Positions 8,013 to 16,924 of a stretch of 64,000 bases of DNA are shown here, in pieces. The DNA lies in assembly GCF_000712595.1 (NCBI RefSeq), contig NZ_JOTN01000003.1, positions 248,001-312,000 on the forward strand. Direction: 5' to 3'. A program made the translations under genes and the position numbers. Numbering within the stretch: the first letter of the stretch is position 1; every line of letters begins with the position of its first letter. Under the pieces are notes generated by a model, which was not told the origin of the DNA, searched no databases, and saw only the letters and a list, made by a program, of their open reading frames with translations. The stretch is from Bacillus manliponensis (GTDB lineage Bacteria > Bacillota > Bacilli > Bacillales > Bacillaceae_G).

Positions 8013-9161
8013 ATGAGAAGCGTGAAGTGTTTTCTGATGGGGTTGTTTGTCATTTCGCAACTTTCCATGTTCCCTGTGCCAAGTACGGCCGCGGAACCGG
8101 TAGAGATACATACTAGCACAACTGAAGAAAATGAATATGACCAAGTATTTGAAACGGAAATAGGCGAAGTTACCGTTTCGGCAGACAAGTTTCAAGTAGG
8201 AGAAACGGTGCAGATTGCTGTGAAACCAAAAAATGAGCTTGTTACAAACATAAATGGAGTTCTTCAATTGCAAAAAGAAGATCATCCATATGGACAAAGG
8301 CGAGTACTATCTTTTGTGTTTGACGAACAAACAAAGAGTTGGATTGCTTCTTATACTGTTTCGCCATACGATTTAGGCGGAAGTTGGTATATATACATGA
8401 AAAGTTTCAGTAATGAAGAAAAGTTACAAGAAGAGGAAATAAATCTTATAACAATCATTAATGAACAGCCTACTTTAGATAAAGAGCCACCTATTTTGGA
8501 ACAAATTCTTATTTTGAATGAAGAAGAAATCGTTTCAGTAACAACAGGTGATTCATTTGCGGTGGAAGCAAAGGTAACGGATAGTGTTTCGAATGTACAA
8601 GAGGTACATATGTACATAGAGGGAGAAGGCGGGCATATTGTATTCCCGCTTCAAAACCTTGGGAATTCTTCTTGGACTGGTACATATGAAGTTACAGAAG
8701 CGTTACAGCCAGGTACATATGAACTTTTTGTTGAAATGAAAGATGCTGCAGGAAATGGTACCATTGTGTCTACTCGCTATAAATTGATCGTTGAACAGAA
8801 GGAAGAAGAGATAGTAGTTGTAGAACCGGATGATGAGAAAGACGCAAGTGAGGAACCATCTGAAAAAGAAAAAGTAACCGTTATAATAACCGAGCCTAAG
8901 GAGACGCAACAAGACGAGTTGGTTGCTGTCCAAAAGGATAAGGATGGACGAGTAGAAGCGAAAGAACAACAAGAGCAGAAGGAAGAGGAGACTAAGCAAG
9001 TAATTTCCGAGCAGAATGACGGAAATAAAGAAACAGAGCAAAAAAAACAACAAGAAAAAAAAGTGGAGGAAGATGGATTTAATCCTTCTTATTTATTTTC
9101 AATCGTTGCGGGCTTGTTTTTGTTGTTTGCTGCTTTAAAGCATAATAAGTCGTGGGAGTAA
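8013..9161 (+). CDS. Secreted, membrane-anchored protein with Ig-like domains, unknown function
   Basis: A protein of 382 residues, not recognised as a named flagellar protein. A signal peptide (1-27, ending PSTAA) has no lipobox. It is followed by two beta-rich, Ig-like regions (~45-155 and ~160-265; the second contains a DAAGNG loop as in bacterial Ig-like folds). Next comes a charged Glu/Lys/Gln-rich stalk of ~90 residues, a C-terminal membrane helix (YLFSIVAGLFLLFAAL) and a short KHNKSWE tail. There is no LPXTG motif. It would face outside and be anchored in the cell membrane. It sits between fliY and another membrane protein gene 23 bases downstream, so a motility-related role is inferred from position only. 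Confidence 0.75.
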   Translation: MRSVKCFLMGLFVISQLSMFPVPSTAAEPVEIHTSTTEENEYDQVFETEIGEVTVSADKFQVGETVQIAVKPKNELVTNINGVLQLQKEDHPYGQRRVLSFVFDEQTKSWIASYTVSPYDLGGSWYIYMKSFSNEEKLQEEEINLITIINEQPTLDKEPPILEQILILNEEEIVSVTTGDSFAVEAKVTDSVSNVQEVHMYIEGEGGHIVFPLQNLGNSSWTGTYEVTEALQPGTYELFVEMKDAAGNGTIVSTRYKLIVEQKEEEIVVVEPDDEKDASEEPSEKEKVTVIITEPKETQQDELVAVQKDKDGRVEAKEQQEQKEEETKQVISEQNDGNKETEQKKQQEKKVEEDGFNPSYLFSIVAGLFLLFAALKHNKSWE

Positions 9162-9184
9162 GTGTAAGAAAGGGAGGATGCAAA

Positions 9185-9892
9185 ATGGAAATCAACAATA
9201 TGACTACCGGAAAAAATAAGTTTGATCCCGTGAAGCATCCTCATTACTTACAAATGCAAAAACAAGAAGCAGTAGTGAGAAAAGAAAACGTCACCTTTGC
9301 TTTTCAGCATAATATCGTTACAGAAAAGAACAAACTAGGAGTTGTTTTACATCATCTTTCTAGTGTAGGTATCGCAAAAAATGTTATCACAAAAGAATTA
9401 CAAACGATTGTAAAGTTATTTTCACAATTTGAAATGATGTTACAAACGAAGCAACATTCCGAGCAGATAACGAAACAGCTTCTCAATCATATACAAGTAG
9501 TGATGAAACAAGCGCAAATGGAAGATATTCCGTTATTAGATGGTACATATGATTTTATATTTGCTTCACATAAAGGGAAGGAATTTAATCTGACATTATT
9601 AGATGTGAGTCAACTCTTGCAAATGGTAGAACGTGATCCGTCTGAAGTGTATCGCGTTATATCTTTGGTTACGATGTACATAAAGGAATTAGAGCAGGAA
9701 GAGGTATGGAATAAGGATCTTTCTACTAGGCGTACTGAGAAGCATGCGGCGATGTGGAGAGCATTAGCAGAGATGTCTATGACAAAGCTAATGCAGCAAT
9801 GGAAAGAGGAAGTGCAAGAACGAAAATGGTCAGCAGCATTATTTTTACTACTCATTTGGATGATTTGTATATGTATTTATGTAGGGGTTTAA
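9185..9892 (+). CDS. Tail-anchored protein of the motility locus, unknown function
   Basis: A protein of 235 residues, mostly helical and hydrophilic, with one C-terminal membrane helix (WSAALFLLLIWMICICIYVG) and no signal peptide. The topology suggests a cytoplasmic body anchored by its tail. ATG 9185 has GGGAGG 7 bases upstream; the earlier in-frame ATG at 9152 overlaps the previous gene and has no ribosome binding site. It follows the Ig-like membrane protein by 23 bases, so the two are probably co-expressed and may form a pair. No family is recognised. Confidence 0.75.
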   Translation: MEINNMTTGKNKFDPVKHPHYLQMQKQEAVVRKENVTFAFQHNIVTEKNKLGVVLHHLSSVGIAKNVITKELQTIVKLFSQFEMMLQTKQHSEQITKQLLNHIQVVMKQAQMEDIPLLDGTYDFIFASHKGKEFNLTLLDVSQLLQMVERDPSEVYRVISLVTMYIKELEQEEVWNKDLSTRRTEKHAAMWRALAEMSMTKLMQQWKEEVQERKWSAALFLLLIWMICICIYVGV

Positions 9893-9983
9893 TCTTTTTA
9901 TATTTATATTAAGATTAATCGGGGGATGAAAATGAGTGTAGTGTTCATTTTAATGAGTAACTATAAGCTATCATAGGCAATTT

Positions 9984-10021
9984 GAAAAGGTCATCATGTA
10001 ACATGTGACCTTTTCTTTTTT
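9984..10021 (+). terminator. Terminator between the 9185 gene and cheR
   Basis: GAAAAGGTCA (9984-9993) pairs with TGACCTTTTC (10006-10015), with further CATG pairing inside, followed by a T-rich run on the plus strand. The two flanking genes converge here. Confidence 0.75.
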
Positions 10022-10038
10022 CTCTATTGATTGAAGTT

Positions 10039-10821
10039 TTATATTTTTTCATAAAAAAATGTATCGAAACGCTGAAGATTATAGCGCTCAGGCGTTAAAA
10101 TTTGTTCTGTACTTCCGACAAATAAAACGCCGCCTTTTCTTAGTGAGCGGCTAAACTTTTCATATAAGTGTGCCCTTGCTTCTTCTGTAAAATAGATCAT
10201 CACATTGCGGCAAATAATAAGGTCATAATTTGTTTCGAAAGGTTTCATTAATAAGTCATGCTGTTTAAATGTGATGTTTTTCTTTATATTAGGGTTGATT
10301 GTATAAGTATCGTTATCTTTTATGAAATGCTTTGTTTTCATTGCTTCTGGTACTTCTTTTAGTGAGCGTTCATGATAGATGCCGCGTCTCGCTTTTTCTA
10401 AAATGAGCGTATCAAGGTCTGTTGCGTGAATGGTGAACTGACGTTGATACATATTTTTCTCTAAAATCATAGATAATGTATACGGTTCTTCTCCAGAAGA
10501 GCAAGCAGCACTCCACATTTTTAAATTCCCAGGATTTTGTGCGAGTAACTTCGGAAGCACTTTCGTTTCAAGTGTGTGCCAGCGCTCTTTATTGCGATAA
10601 AATTCAGAAACATTAATGGTAATATGGTCAATAAAATGTATGAAAAGAGTAGCATCTGTCTGTAACTCTTGCAAGAATGCTTTGTAATTAGAAAATCCTT
10701 TTCTTTGAATAAAAGAATCGATTCTCCGTTGCATTCTATCCTGTTTATATAGTGAAATATCGATATTGAAGCGTTGTTTAAAGTTCGTTACAAAATATTG
10801 ATAATCGTGTTCTATATTCAT
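10039..10821 (-). CDS. cheR: Chemotaxis protein methyltransferase CheR
   Basis: A protein of 260 residues. The N-terminal helical CheR domain (~1-75, with the MQRRIDSFI basic helix that meets receptors) precedes an S-adenosylmethionine-binding domain with WSAACSSGEEPYTLSMIL as the cofactor loop and DLIICRNVMIYF as motif IV. It methylates glutamates of chemoreceptors. No cheB methylesterase is present in the window. ATG 10821 has no adjacent ribosome binding site; the only strong one (AAAAGGAGGG, 10864-10855) lies 34 bases upstream with a perfect hairpin in between (see that feature). It follows the unknown gene at 10872-11366. Confidence 0.93.
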   Translation of the reverse strand: MNIEHDYQYFVTNFKQRFNIDISLYKQDRMQRRIDSFIQRKGFSNYKAFLQELQTDATLFIHFIDHITINVSEFYRNKERWHTLETKVLPKLLAQNPGNLKMWSAACSSGEEPYTLSMILEKNMYQRQFTIHATDLDTLILEKARRGIYHERSLKEVPEAMKTKHFIKDNDTYTINPNIKKNITFKQHDLLMKPFETNYDLIICRNVMIYFTEEARAHLYEKFSRSLRKGGVLFVGSTEQILTPERYNLQRFDTFFYEKI

Positions 10822-10866
10822 AAGTATATAGGCACAATACTACAATATTGTGCCCCCTCCTTTTAT
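10822..10866 (-). promoter_or_regulatory. Hairpin between the ribosome binding site and start codon of cheR
   Basis: On the minus strand AAAAGGAGGG (10864-10855) is followed directly by GGCACAATA-TTGTAG-TATTGTGCC (10854-10831), a perfect 9-bp stem with a 6-base loop. Nine bases then lead to the cheR ATG. When folded, the stem removes 24 bases and brings the ribosome binding site to ~9 bases from the start. Structures that shorten the distance this way are known in phage T4. Whether it controls cheR translation is inferred. Confidence 0.6.
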
Positions 10867-10871
10867 ATGCT

Positions 10872-11366
10872 TTACATGCGAAGTTTTTGTTCAAATGTTT
10901 CGTTTGCTTTTGTTGCTTGTGTACCAGGTAAATCATAAATAATCGCATCTTTTTGTATTTCTTTTGCGATATCAATAGGAATGATAGCTGTATGTTTATC
11001 ACCGTTATAGAAGCAAATGACTAAATCCATATCTTCGACGATTTGCTTTACAAAAGACACGTATATTGAACGGTAAATTGCTGCATTTTCATGGTCGAAA
11101 GAACGGATATAAGCACCTTGTTCATAGAGAAAGGAGACAACTTTTTGAAACTCCTCAGTAAACGTATGTAACGGTTGAATCGTGTAAATAAACAAATGTG
11201 ATGCTAGGTGTTCATTTTCCACAAAGAAGCGTAGTACTTCGCTTTCGATAGTTTTGTAACATAATATGTGAATTTCATGTTTGTGAGCATATTCGTGTAA
11301 GAAAGATTTTATTTCTGCCCGGTCAAATGTTGATAATTGATTAGAACCACAAAGGAAAATTTTCAT
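10872..11366 (-). CDS. Hypothetical cytoplasmic protein upstream of cheR
   Basis: A protein of 164 residues beginning MKIFLCGSNQLSTFDRAEIK, not recognised. The alternation of short hydrophobic strands (IFLCG, EIHILCY, HLFIYTI, MDLVICFYNGD) with helices suggests a Rossmann-like alpha/beta fold. MDLVICFYNGDKHTAIIPIDIA looks like a strand-loop-helix of such a fold. ATG 11366 has GAGGTGG 9 bases upstream; the frame's earlier ATG at 11429 does not. It is co-oriented with cheR (50 bases apart) and divergent from yaaR. Confidence 0.7.
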   Translation of the reverse strand: MKIFLCGSNQLSTFDRAEIKSFLHEYAHKHEIHILCYKTIESEVLRFFVENEHLASHLFIYTIQPLHTFTEEFQKVVSFLYEQGAYIRSFDHENAAIYRSIYVSFVKQIVEDMDLVICFYNGDKHTAIIPIDIAKEIQKDAIIYDLPGTQATKANETFEQKLRM

Positions 11367-11499
11367 AAATACGTGCCACCTCATGCTAAATTGTAACATA
11401 TCTTTTATAAAAAATAACTGCAAATTCACGTTTTACAGAGTATAATTATAAATAAATAGATTTTACGATTTAAGAAATAAAAAAATGATAGGTGATAAC

Positions 11500-11964
11500 A
11501 TGCTACGTTCTGTAACTTATAATCCTGTTTTATCGCACCTTCCTCCTGCAAATCAAGTGCAAACAGAGGGAAGACAGAGAGCAGGAGTATCTTTTGAAAA
11601 CCATCTACATACGGAAAATAAGCAAGACCAGTTGTTGGAACAAATGGAAATGCTTGTTGATAATATTGGAGCAATAAAAGAAAAAATTGAATTGGAAATG
11701 ACACTTGATAATGTGATGGAATACAAAAGTACGGTAAAGTCATTTTTGAATTTTTATGTGGATCATTTACTTCAATATAAAGACGTTACATCACGCCATC
11801 CCCGTTATGGTTATTCACAAAAAATGACTGTTGTACAAGAAGTCGAAAATGGATTAAAAGATTTAGATGATATTTTAAATGTCATTAATACGAAAACAGG
11901 TCATTTAGAAATGCTAAATCAAATTGGTGAAATTCATGGACTGATTGTCAATTTAGTACTATAA
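11500..11964 (+). CDS. YaaR-family (DUF327) protein heading the flgN-flgK-flgL-fliD operon
   Basis: A protein of 154 residues. The C-terminal ~100 residues follow the YaaR/DUF327 pattern: EYKSTVKSFLNFYVDHLL, then a basic segment, then a helical hairpin ending LNQIGEIHGLIVNLVL. The family's biochemical role is unknown. Its position just upstream of flgN links it to hook-filament junction assembly. ATG 11500 follows AGGTGAT; the ATG at 11485 has no ribosome binding site. A TATAAT at 11441-11446 could be the promoter, but its -35 (CTGCAA) is weak. Confidence 0.75.
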   Translation: MLRSVTYNPVLSHLPPANQVQTEGRQRAGVSFENHLHTENKQDQLLEQMEMLVDNIGAIKEKIELEMTLDNVMEYKSTVKSFLNFYVDHLLQYKDVTSRHPRYGYSQKMTVVQEVENGLKDLDDILNVINTKTGHLEMLNQIGEIHGLIVNLVL

Positions 11965-11977
11965 AAAGGAGATCAAC

Positions 11978-12430
11978 ATGTACAATACAATATATGAACA
12001 GCTTCACAACATCAAAAAAATATATGAAAATATAAACATACTTGGAGATAATATTTATAAAGAATTACAACAACGAGATTTACAGGCGGTACAGCCGTTG
12101 CAGTTAGAGCAGTTACAATCTATTGAACGTGTAAAGGCTCTTGGACAATCGTTTCAGGAGACTTTGGAACAAAACTGTAGAGAAAAGGGAATTACAGATG
12201 TTCGAATAAGTTCTTTATTTTCATATTTCTCTAATGAAGAAATAGAAAAACTAAAAGAATTACAAAAGAGTGTGACAACGCTTGAGGAAAACGTAAAAAT
12301 GGTACTTTCTAAAAATCAATATTACTTAAACGTACTATTAAGAACTACGGAAAGTATTGTCGATTCTGTTTCTGAATATAACATGGAGAGAAGCCATAAC
12401 TCACAAGTTTTTATAAATGAGTTATTGTAA
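11978..12430 (+). CDS. flgN: FlgN-like export chaperone
   Basis: A protein of 150 residues, almost wholly helical with coiled-coil heptads (residues ~90-120), and placed immediately upstream of flgK and flgL as flgN genes are. FlgN binds the C-termini of FlgK and FlgL and delivers them to the export apparatus. Sequence conservation in this family is low, so the name rests on size, helical character and position. AAAAGGAGATCAAC precedes the ATG. Confidence 0.72.
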   Translation: MYNTIYEQLHNIKKIYENINILGDNIYKELQQRDLQAVQPLQLEQLQSIERVKALGQSFQETLEQNCREKGITDVRISSLFSYFSNEEIEKLKELQKSVTTLEENVKMVLSKNQYYLNVLLRTTESIVDSVSEYNMERSHNSQVFINELL

Positions 12431-12451
12431 AAAAGGAGAAGTGAATAACAA

Positions 12452-13744
12452 ATGAGATTATCCGATTATAACACACCGTTATCTGGTATGTTAGCAGCGC
12501 AGTTAGGGTTACAAGCAACACAGCAAAACCTTTCTAATGTTCATACCCCTGGCTATGTAAGGCAGCAGGTGAATTATAAATCTGTTGGTGGAACAAATGG
12601 AGGTTCTCATTGGGGACAAATTGGCTATGGTGTACAAACTGAAAATATAGAACGTGTGACAGATGAAGTAAAAACACGTCAATATAACGAACAGCTATCG
12701 CATTTAGCGTATTATTCATATTTTAGTTCCTTTATGTCTCAAGTAGAATCGGCGGTTGGGACGCCAGGAGAAAATTCATTATCTAGTTTAATGGACAATT
12801 TTTTCAATGGTTTCCGTGAAGTTGCAAAAAATCCAGAGCATCCAAACTATTATCACACACTTATTGCGGAAACGAGTAAGTTTACAAATCAAGTGAACCG
12901 AATTGCTAAGGACTTTGAAAACGCAGAGCTTACAGCAGGACGAGATATTATAGGTCATACAGATGAATTTAATCGTTTAGCAGAAAATTTGGCAGAAGCG
13001 AATCGAAAAATTGGTCAGGCGATTTCACCTATACCAAACCAATTATTAAACGAACGCGATCTTATTATTCAGGAAATGTCACAATATGCAAATATTGAGG
13101 TTGCTTACGAACATACAAATCCGGAAATTGCTTCTGTAAGGATTAGCGGTATGTTAACGGTCAGTGGTCAAGACACTTATAAATTGGATTTAGATACAAA
13201 GACAAATGAGATTCAAATCTCAGGGGTTACTGTTTCGCTGCAAGGGGGAAGTATCCTAGCCGCAATGGATGCGAAAAAAACAGTAGCTGGTTATAGAAAA
13301 GATTTTGAAATGTTAATGAGCTCCTTAAAAGATAATGTAAATACAATAACAGGTAAAGACTTTTTTGTTGGAGAGAATGCAACAAAGTTAGAATTAAATC
13401 CGGTATTTGTAAAGGACGTCTCACAAATGAAAATGTCTGTGGAAACGGCGAATAAACTTGCCGTACTGGGAGATGAGCAGTATGGAGGCAATATGACATT
13501 CAAGCAAACACTTGATAAACAACTTGTACAAGTTGCCTCAGATGCAAAGAAGGTATCTGACTTTCAAAAGATTCATGGTGATTTATTAGAAGGGATTGGA
13601 CAACAAAAATCAGGAATTGAAGGCGTCAATATAGATGAAGAAATGGTAAATTTAATGACATATCAGCGATACTTTATCGCAAATTCAAAAGCGATTAATA
13701 CTTTGAATGAAGTATTTGACAGCCTGTTTTCTATTATGAGATAA
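12452..13744 (+). CDS. flgK: Hook-filament junction protein FlgK (HAP1)
   Basis: A protein of 430 residues. The N-terminal rod-family motif (LGLQATQQNLSNVHTPGYVR) and the C-terminal VDEEMVNL-type helix (GVNIDEEMVNLMTYQRYF) are the conserved coiled ends of flagellar axial proteins. Length is close to the usual ~430-500 residues of Gram-positive FlgK. It forms the first junction ring between hook and filament. AAAAAGGAG precedes the ATG. It is part of the yaaR-to-fliT-like operon. Confidence 0.95.
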   Translation: MRLSDYNTPLSGMLAAQLGLQATQQNLSNVHTPGYVRQQVNYKSVGGTNGGSHWGQIGYGVQTENIERVTDEVKTRQYNEQLSHLAYYSYFSSFMSQVESAVGTPGENSLSSLMDNFFNGFREVAKNPEHPNYYHTLIAETSKFTNQVNRIAKDFENAELTAGRDIIGHTDEFNRLAENLAEANRKIGQAISPIPNQLLNERDLIIQEMSQYANIEVAYEHTNPEIASVRISGMLTVSGQDTYKLDLDTKTNEIQISGVTVSLQGGSILAAMDAKKTVAGYRKDFEMLMSSLKDNVNTITGKDFFVGENATKLELNPVFVKDVSQMKMSVETANKLAVLGDEQYGGNMTFKQTLDKQLVQVASDAKKVSDFQKIHGDLLEGIGQQKSGIEGVNIDEEMVNLMTYQRYFIANSKAINTLNEVFDSLFSIMR

Positions 13745-13795
13745 ATCAAGCTCATAAAATGATAAAAAATTATAGATAAAATGAGAGGGGATTTT

Positions 13796-14659
13796 ATGAG
13801 AGTATCTACGTATCAAAATGTGAGCTGGGCAAAGCGTGAGCTCATGAATTTGAATATGCAGCAACAACATTATAGGAATCAAGTTACATCTGGGAAAAAA
13901 CATTTAAAGATGAGCGATGATCCACTTTCAGCAAGTAAATCATTTGCAATTGAACACTCTATATCAAATATTGGGCAAATGAAAAAAGATGTAACAGATT
14001 CACAAAATATCTTAAAGCATACGGAAAGTTCATTACAAGGCATTGCGAAAGCGTTGGATCGTACGAATCAATTAACGGTACAGGCGTTAAACGGAACAAA
14101 TGGCCCTGATGAGTTAAAGGCAATTAGTACAGAAATTGATGAATTATTAAAACAAGTTGTCTATTTAGCAAATACGAAGGAAGAAGGTCGTTATTTATTT
14201 GGCGGTGAAGGTACCACACAGCCACCATTTGCAGAGGATGGTACATATCAAGGTGGAGTAGAAGATGTATACTGGACTTTAAATGATGGCTATAAAGTAA
14301 AGGCATTTCAAAATGGAGAGAGCTTATTGACGCCTACGATTCAAACATTAACAAAATTAAAAGATGCACTTCATACTGGTGATAGAGCAGCAGCAGAAGC
14401 GTTAATGGATGCAAACAAACAAAATTTTGATAATGTTTTAAATAAAGTAACAGAAGTGGGTTCAATTACAAATACATTAAGTACGTTTACAACAATTTTA
14501 AATGAACAAAATTTAGCGCTTCATGAGACGAAAAAAGAGATTGAAGATGTTGAATTATCTTCGGCAATCACTGATTTGGCTTATGCAAACGCAACGTATG
14601 AAGCGACATTAAAGGCAGTTAGTACGATGAATAAAATAAGTATGTTAGATTACATGTAA
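13796..14659 (+). CDS. flgL: Hook-filament junction protein FlgL (HAP3)
   Basis: A protein of 287 residues, flagellin-like at the N-terminus (MRVSTYQNV, QVTSGKKHLKMSDDPLSASKS) and at the C-terminus (SSAITDLAYANATYEATLKAVSTMNKISML). It forms the second junction layer on which FliC polymerises. ATG 13796 has AGAGG at good spacing; the in-frame ATG at 13781 is part of that ribosome binding region. No truncation is visible. Confidence 0.94.
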   Translation: MRVSTYQNVSWAKRELMNLNMQQQHYRNQVTSGKKHLKMSDDPLSASKSFAIEHSISNIGQMKKDVTDSQNILKHTESSLQGIAKALDRTNQLTVQALNGTNGPDELKAISTEIDELLKQVVYLANTKEEGRYLFGGEGTTQPPFAEDGTYQGGVEDVYWTLNDGYKVKAFQNGESLLTPTIQTLTKLKDALHTGDRAAAEALMDANKQNFDNVLNKVTEVGSITNTLSTFTTILNEQNLALHETKKEIEDVELSSAITDLAYANATYEATLKAVSTMNKISMLDYM

Positions 14660-14676
14660 AAGAGGAGTGAATAAAT

Positions 14677-16008
14677 ATGGCTGGTTCAATTACGAATATA
14701 GGTGGTAACCAACAAATTTGGAATCTCGGTAATAATATGATCAATGTTGGGGATCTTGTTAAACTCGAAATGCAGACGTTAGAGATGAAGAAATCACCGT
14801 ATTTGAGTCAAAAACAGCAATTAACTGATGAAAAAAATATTTATGCAAGCATGAAAAAAGAATTCAATAGTTTTATGCAAGTGTTTAAAGACTTTACAAA
14901 GTTTACGGGGAATGAAAAGGCAACAACAGTTTCTAAAGATGGGTTTCTAACTGCAAAAGCTGAGGGGAAAGCTATTCCTGGTACGTATGAAATTACTGTA
15001 TCGCAAATTGCCCAAAGGCATCAAATTACAACCGATTCTACAAAAAAAATTAATTTAGATGATAAGATTAATAAAGATGCTAGTTTTACAATAGGTGGGG
15101 AAAAAGTAGAAGTAACAAAGGATATGACTTATAAAGATCTTATTAATAAAATTAATAACGGTGGTTACGGTGTATCTGCATATTCTTTAGGTGGACAAAT
15201 ATTTTTAACATCAACAACAGCAGGTAAAGGTGGACAAATTCAGCTAATTGATGGCAGTGAAGGGCTATTAAAAGAGATGGGATTTGTAAAAGATGATGGT
15301 ACAACAGTTGCTCATGAAATAACAGCTGCTACAAATGCAAAATATACGATTAATGGTGTGGAAGAAGAAGGGAATTCTAACAAAATTGATTCACTTCCAG
15401 GTGTTACAATTAATCTGGAGAAAGTAACAACAGAGCCAATTAAACTAACGGTTCAGGAATCTGATGTGAAAGAGTCTATCGATTTAATTAAAAGAATGAA
15501 AGATGAATATAATAAAGCGGTATCTACTTTAGACTTGTTTGCAGGTGAAAATGGGGTTATGCAAGGATCTACCGTTTCCTTTACCATTCGTAATGCAATG
15601 ACAAGTATGTTTACGTATTCTAAGGATAAAGACTTTTTATCAACATTTGGTATTCAAGTTGATAAGACTGGAATTATGACATTAGATGAAGAGAAACTAA
15701 CAAATGCTTTTAAAGAAGACCCGGAAAAGGCAAAACAATTTTTCTTTGGTTTCAATGGAATTGGTTATGATATGGAAAAGAAGCTAGAGAAAATATTTGG
15801 TGATGAAGGAATCATTGGTGAACGATCTAAAAGTATTGAAAGTCAAGTAAGGAAATTAGATGATAAAATAAATGATATTGATAAACTGAATAAACAGCGA
15901 CAAGGGGATATCATTGATAAATATTCAAAGTTAGAAAGTGAATTAGCTTTCTTAGATATGCAATTAAAAACAATTAAAGCAATGACAGGTCAAAAGAAAG
16001 AGGATTAA
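14677..16008 (+). CDS. fliD: Filament cap protein FliD (HAP2)
   Basis: A protein of 443 residues. The N-terminal FliD domain (~20-115) and C-terminal domain (~225-440) are both present, with repeats such as GTYEITVSQIAQ typical of the family, and the C-terminus is a coiled coil (KYSKLESELAFLDMQLKTIKAM). It caps the growing filament and folds flagellin subunits. AAGAGGAGTG precedes the ATG, 17 bases after flgL. Confidence 0.94.
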   Translation: MAGSITNIGGNQQIWNLGNNMINVGDLVKLEMQTLEMKKSPYLSQKQQLTDEKNIYASMKKEFNSFMQVFKDFTKFTGNEKATTVSKDGFLTAKAEGKAIPGTYEITVSQIAQRHQITTDSTKKINLDDKINKDASFTIGGEKVEVTKDMTYKDLINKINNGGYGVSAYSLGGQIFLTSTTAGKGGQIQLIDGSEGLLKEMGFVKDDGTTVAHEITAATNAKYTINGVEEEGNSNKIDSLPGVTINLEKVTTEPIKLTVQESDVKESIDLIKRMKDEYNKAVSTLDLFAGENGVMQGSTVSFTIRNAMTSMFTYSKDKDFLSTFGIQVDKTGIMTLDEEKLTNAFKEDPEKAKQFFFGFNGIGYDMEKKLEKIFGDEGIIGERSKSIESQVRKLDDKINDIDKLNKQRQGDIIDKYSKLESELAFLDMQLKTIKAMTGQKKED

Positions 16009-16027
16009 AGAGTAAGGACGTGAATGT

Positions 16028-16393
16028 ATGCAAGCGTGGCAACGATATATGCAAAATAATATTATGACAAGTAATCCAATTAAAAATACAATTTTCGTAT
16101 ATGAACGATGTATTGTAGAGTTTCGGAAAGCAGAGGAGCTATTAAATAACTTTAAGTTAAGAGAAGCATCGGAAGTTCTTGATAAATTAGATCTTATCTT
16201 TGAAGAATTAAAGTTACAATTGAATCCTGATATTACAGAAGATCTGTATAATAGTTTATATAATTTATATGATTGGCTTAGTAAGCAAATTACAGAAATG
16301 AAAATAACACGTCAAGCTAAAGAAATCGATGCGATTGAGAAAGTTTTACAAGATTTAATTGATGGTTATCGCGGAGTATTGGAACATGAATAG
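16028..16393 (+). CDS. fliS: Flagellin export chaperone FliS
   Basis: A protein of 121 residues. QRYMQNNIMTSNPIKNTIFVYERCI corresponds to the conserved Y-x-x-N-x-(I/V)xT region in modified form, and the helical bundle is followed by DITEDLYNSLYNLYDWL. FliS binds the C-terminus of flagellin and prevents early polymerisation. AAGGA lies 9 bases before the ATG. The end overlaps the next gene by 8 bases. Confidence 0.9.
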   Translation: MQAWQRYMQNNIMTSNPIKNTIFVYERCIVEFRKAEELLNNFKLREASEVLDKLDLIFEELKLQLNPDITEDLYNSLYNLYDWLSKQITEMKITRQAKEIDAIEKVLQDLIDGYRGVLEHE

Positions 16394-16658
16394 TAGAGAG
16401 TATGAAGCGTTTGTTAGTTCTTTTAGTGAGGGTTATGAGCTAATTGTATCGGAAGAAGAATTTAAAAACAGAAGTGAGCAATTTAATAAATGGCTCGTAA
16501 CGTTAGATGAACAGAAAAGGTTACAAGTTGTGGATGAGGTTACGGAACTCATTACAAAGACAGCAGAAGGAATTAAAATGAAACAAAGTGTTTTAGAAGA
16601 AATGATTTTGGTAAATGACAGTAGAATGAAAGCAAACTCTCATTATGGAAAGTATTGA
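16386..16658 (+). CDS. Small helical protein in the FliT position
   Basis: A protein of 90 residues, rich in charged helices. It begins inside the last codons of fliS (8-base overlap), which implies translational coupling. FliT, a chaperone of FliD, occupies this position in many flagellar operons, so a FliT-like role is inferred; sequence similarity to FliT is not evident by eye. ATG 16386 is preferred over 16359, which lies deep inside fliS. It is the last gene before a terminator. Confidence 0.65.
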   Translation: MNSREYEAFVSSFSEGYELIVSEEEFKNRSEQFNKWLVTLDEQKRLQVVDEVTELITKTAEGIKMKQSVLEEMILVNDSRMKANSHYGKY

Positions 16659-16663
16659 CGTTT

Positions 16664-16721
16664 AAAATAAAAGAAGAGCGATTGTATTTAAAGAATTATC
16701 ACGTCGCTTTTCTTTTATTTT
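16664..16721 (+). terminator. Terminator of the flgK-fliD-fliS operon
   Basis: An 18-base arm (16664-16681) pairs perfectly with 16704-16721, enclosing a 22-base loop and ending in a T-rich run. The following 16722-16924 is very AT-rich and probably carries the flgB promoter, but no clear -35/-10 pair was found. Confidence 0.8.
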
Positions 16722-16924
16722 TATGATTCATTTTATTATTTTAAAAGATAAATATTAGGAAAATGATATAAAGTATTGAAAGATGGACTATAAAGTATTA
16801 TTTTAATAAATAGATGTATATAAAAAAATAATAGAAAAACATTCAAGAAAGGGATTCGGAGCCATTTTAGAAAAAAGATGTATACGAATGAACATTGGAT
16901 GGTAGAAGAGAAAGGTGTGAACCA

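Noticed and set aside
9932-9976. A 14-codon frame after GGGGGATGAAA, between the 9185 gene and cheR
   Set aside because: Too short and ending just before a terminator; no sign of conservation can be judged here.
11403-11415. TTTTATAAAAAAT as a MogR box between the 10872 gene and yaaR
   Set aside because: Only 12 of 13 positions match, in a very AT-rich gap; not enough to list as a site.
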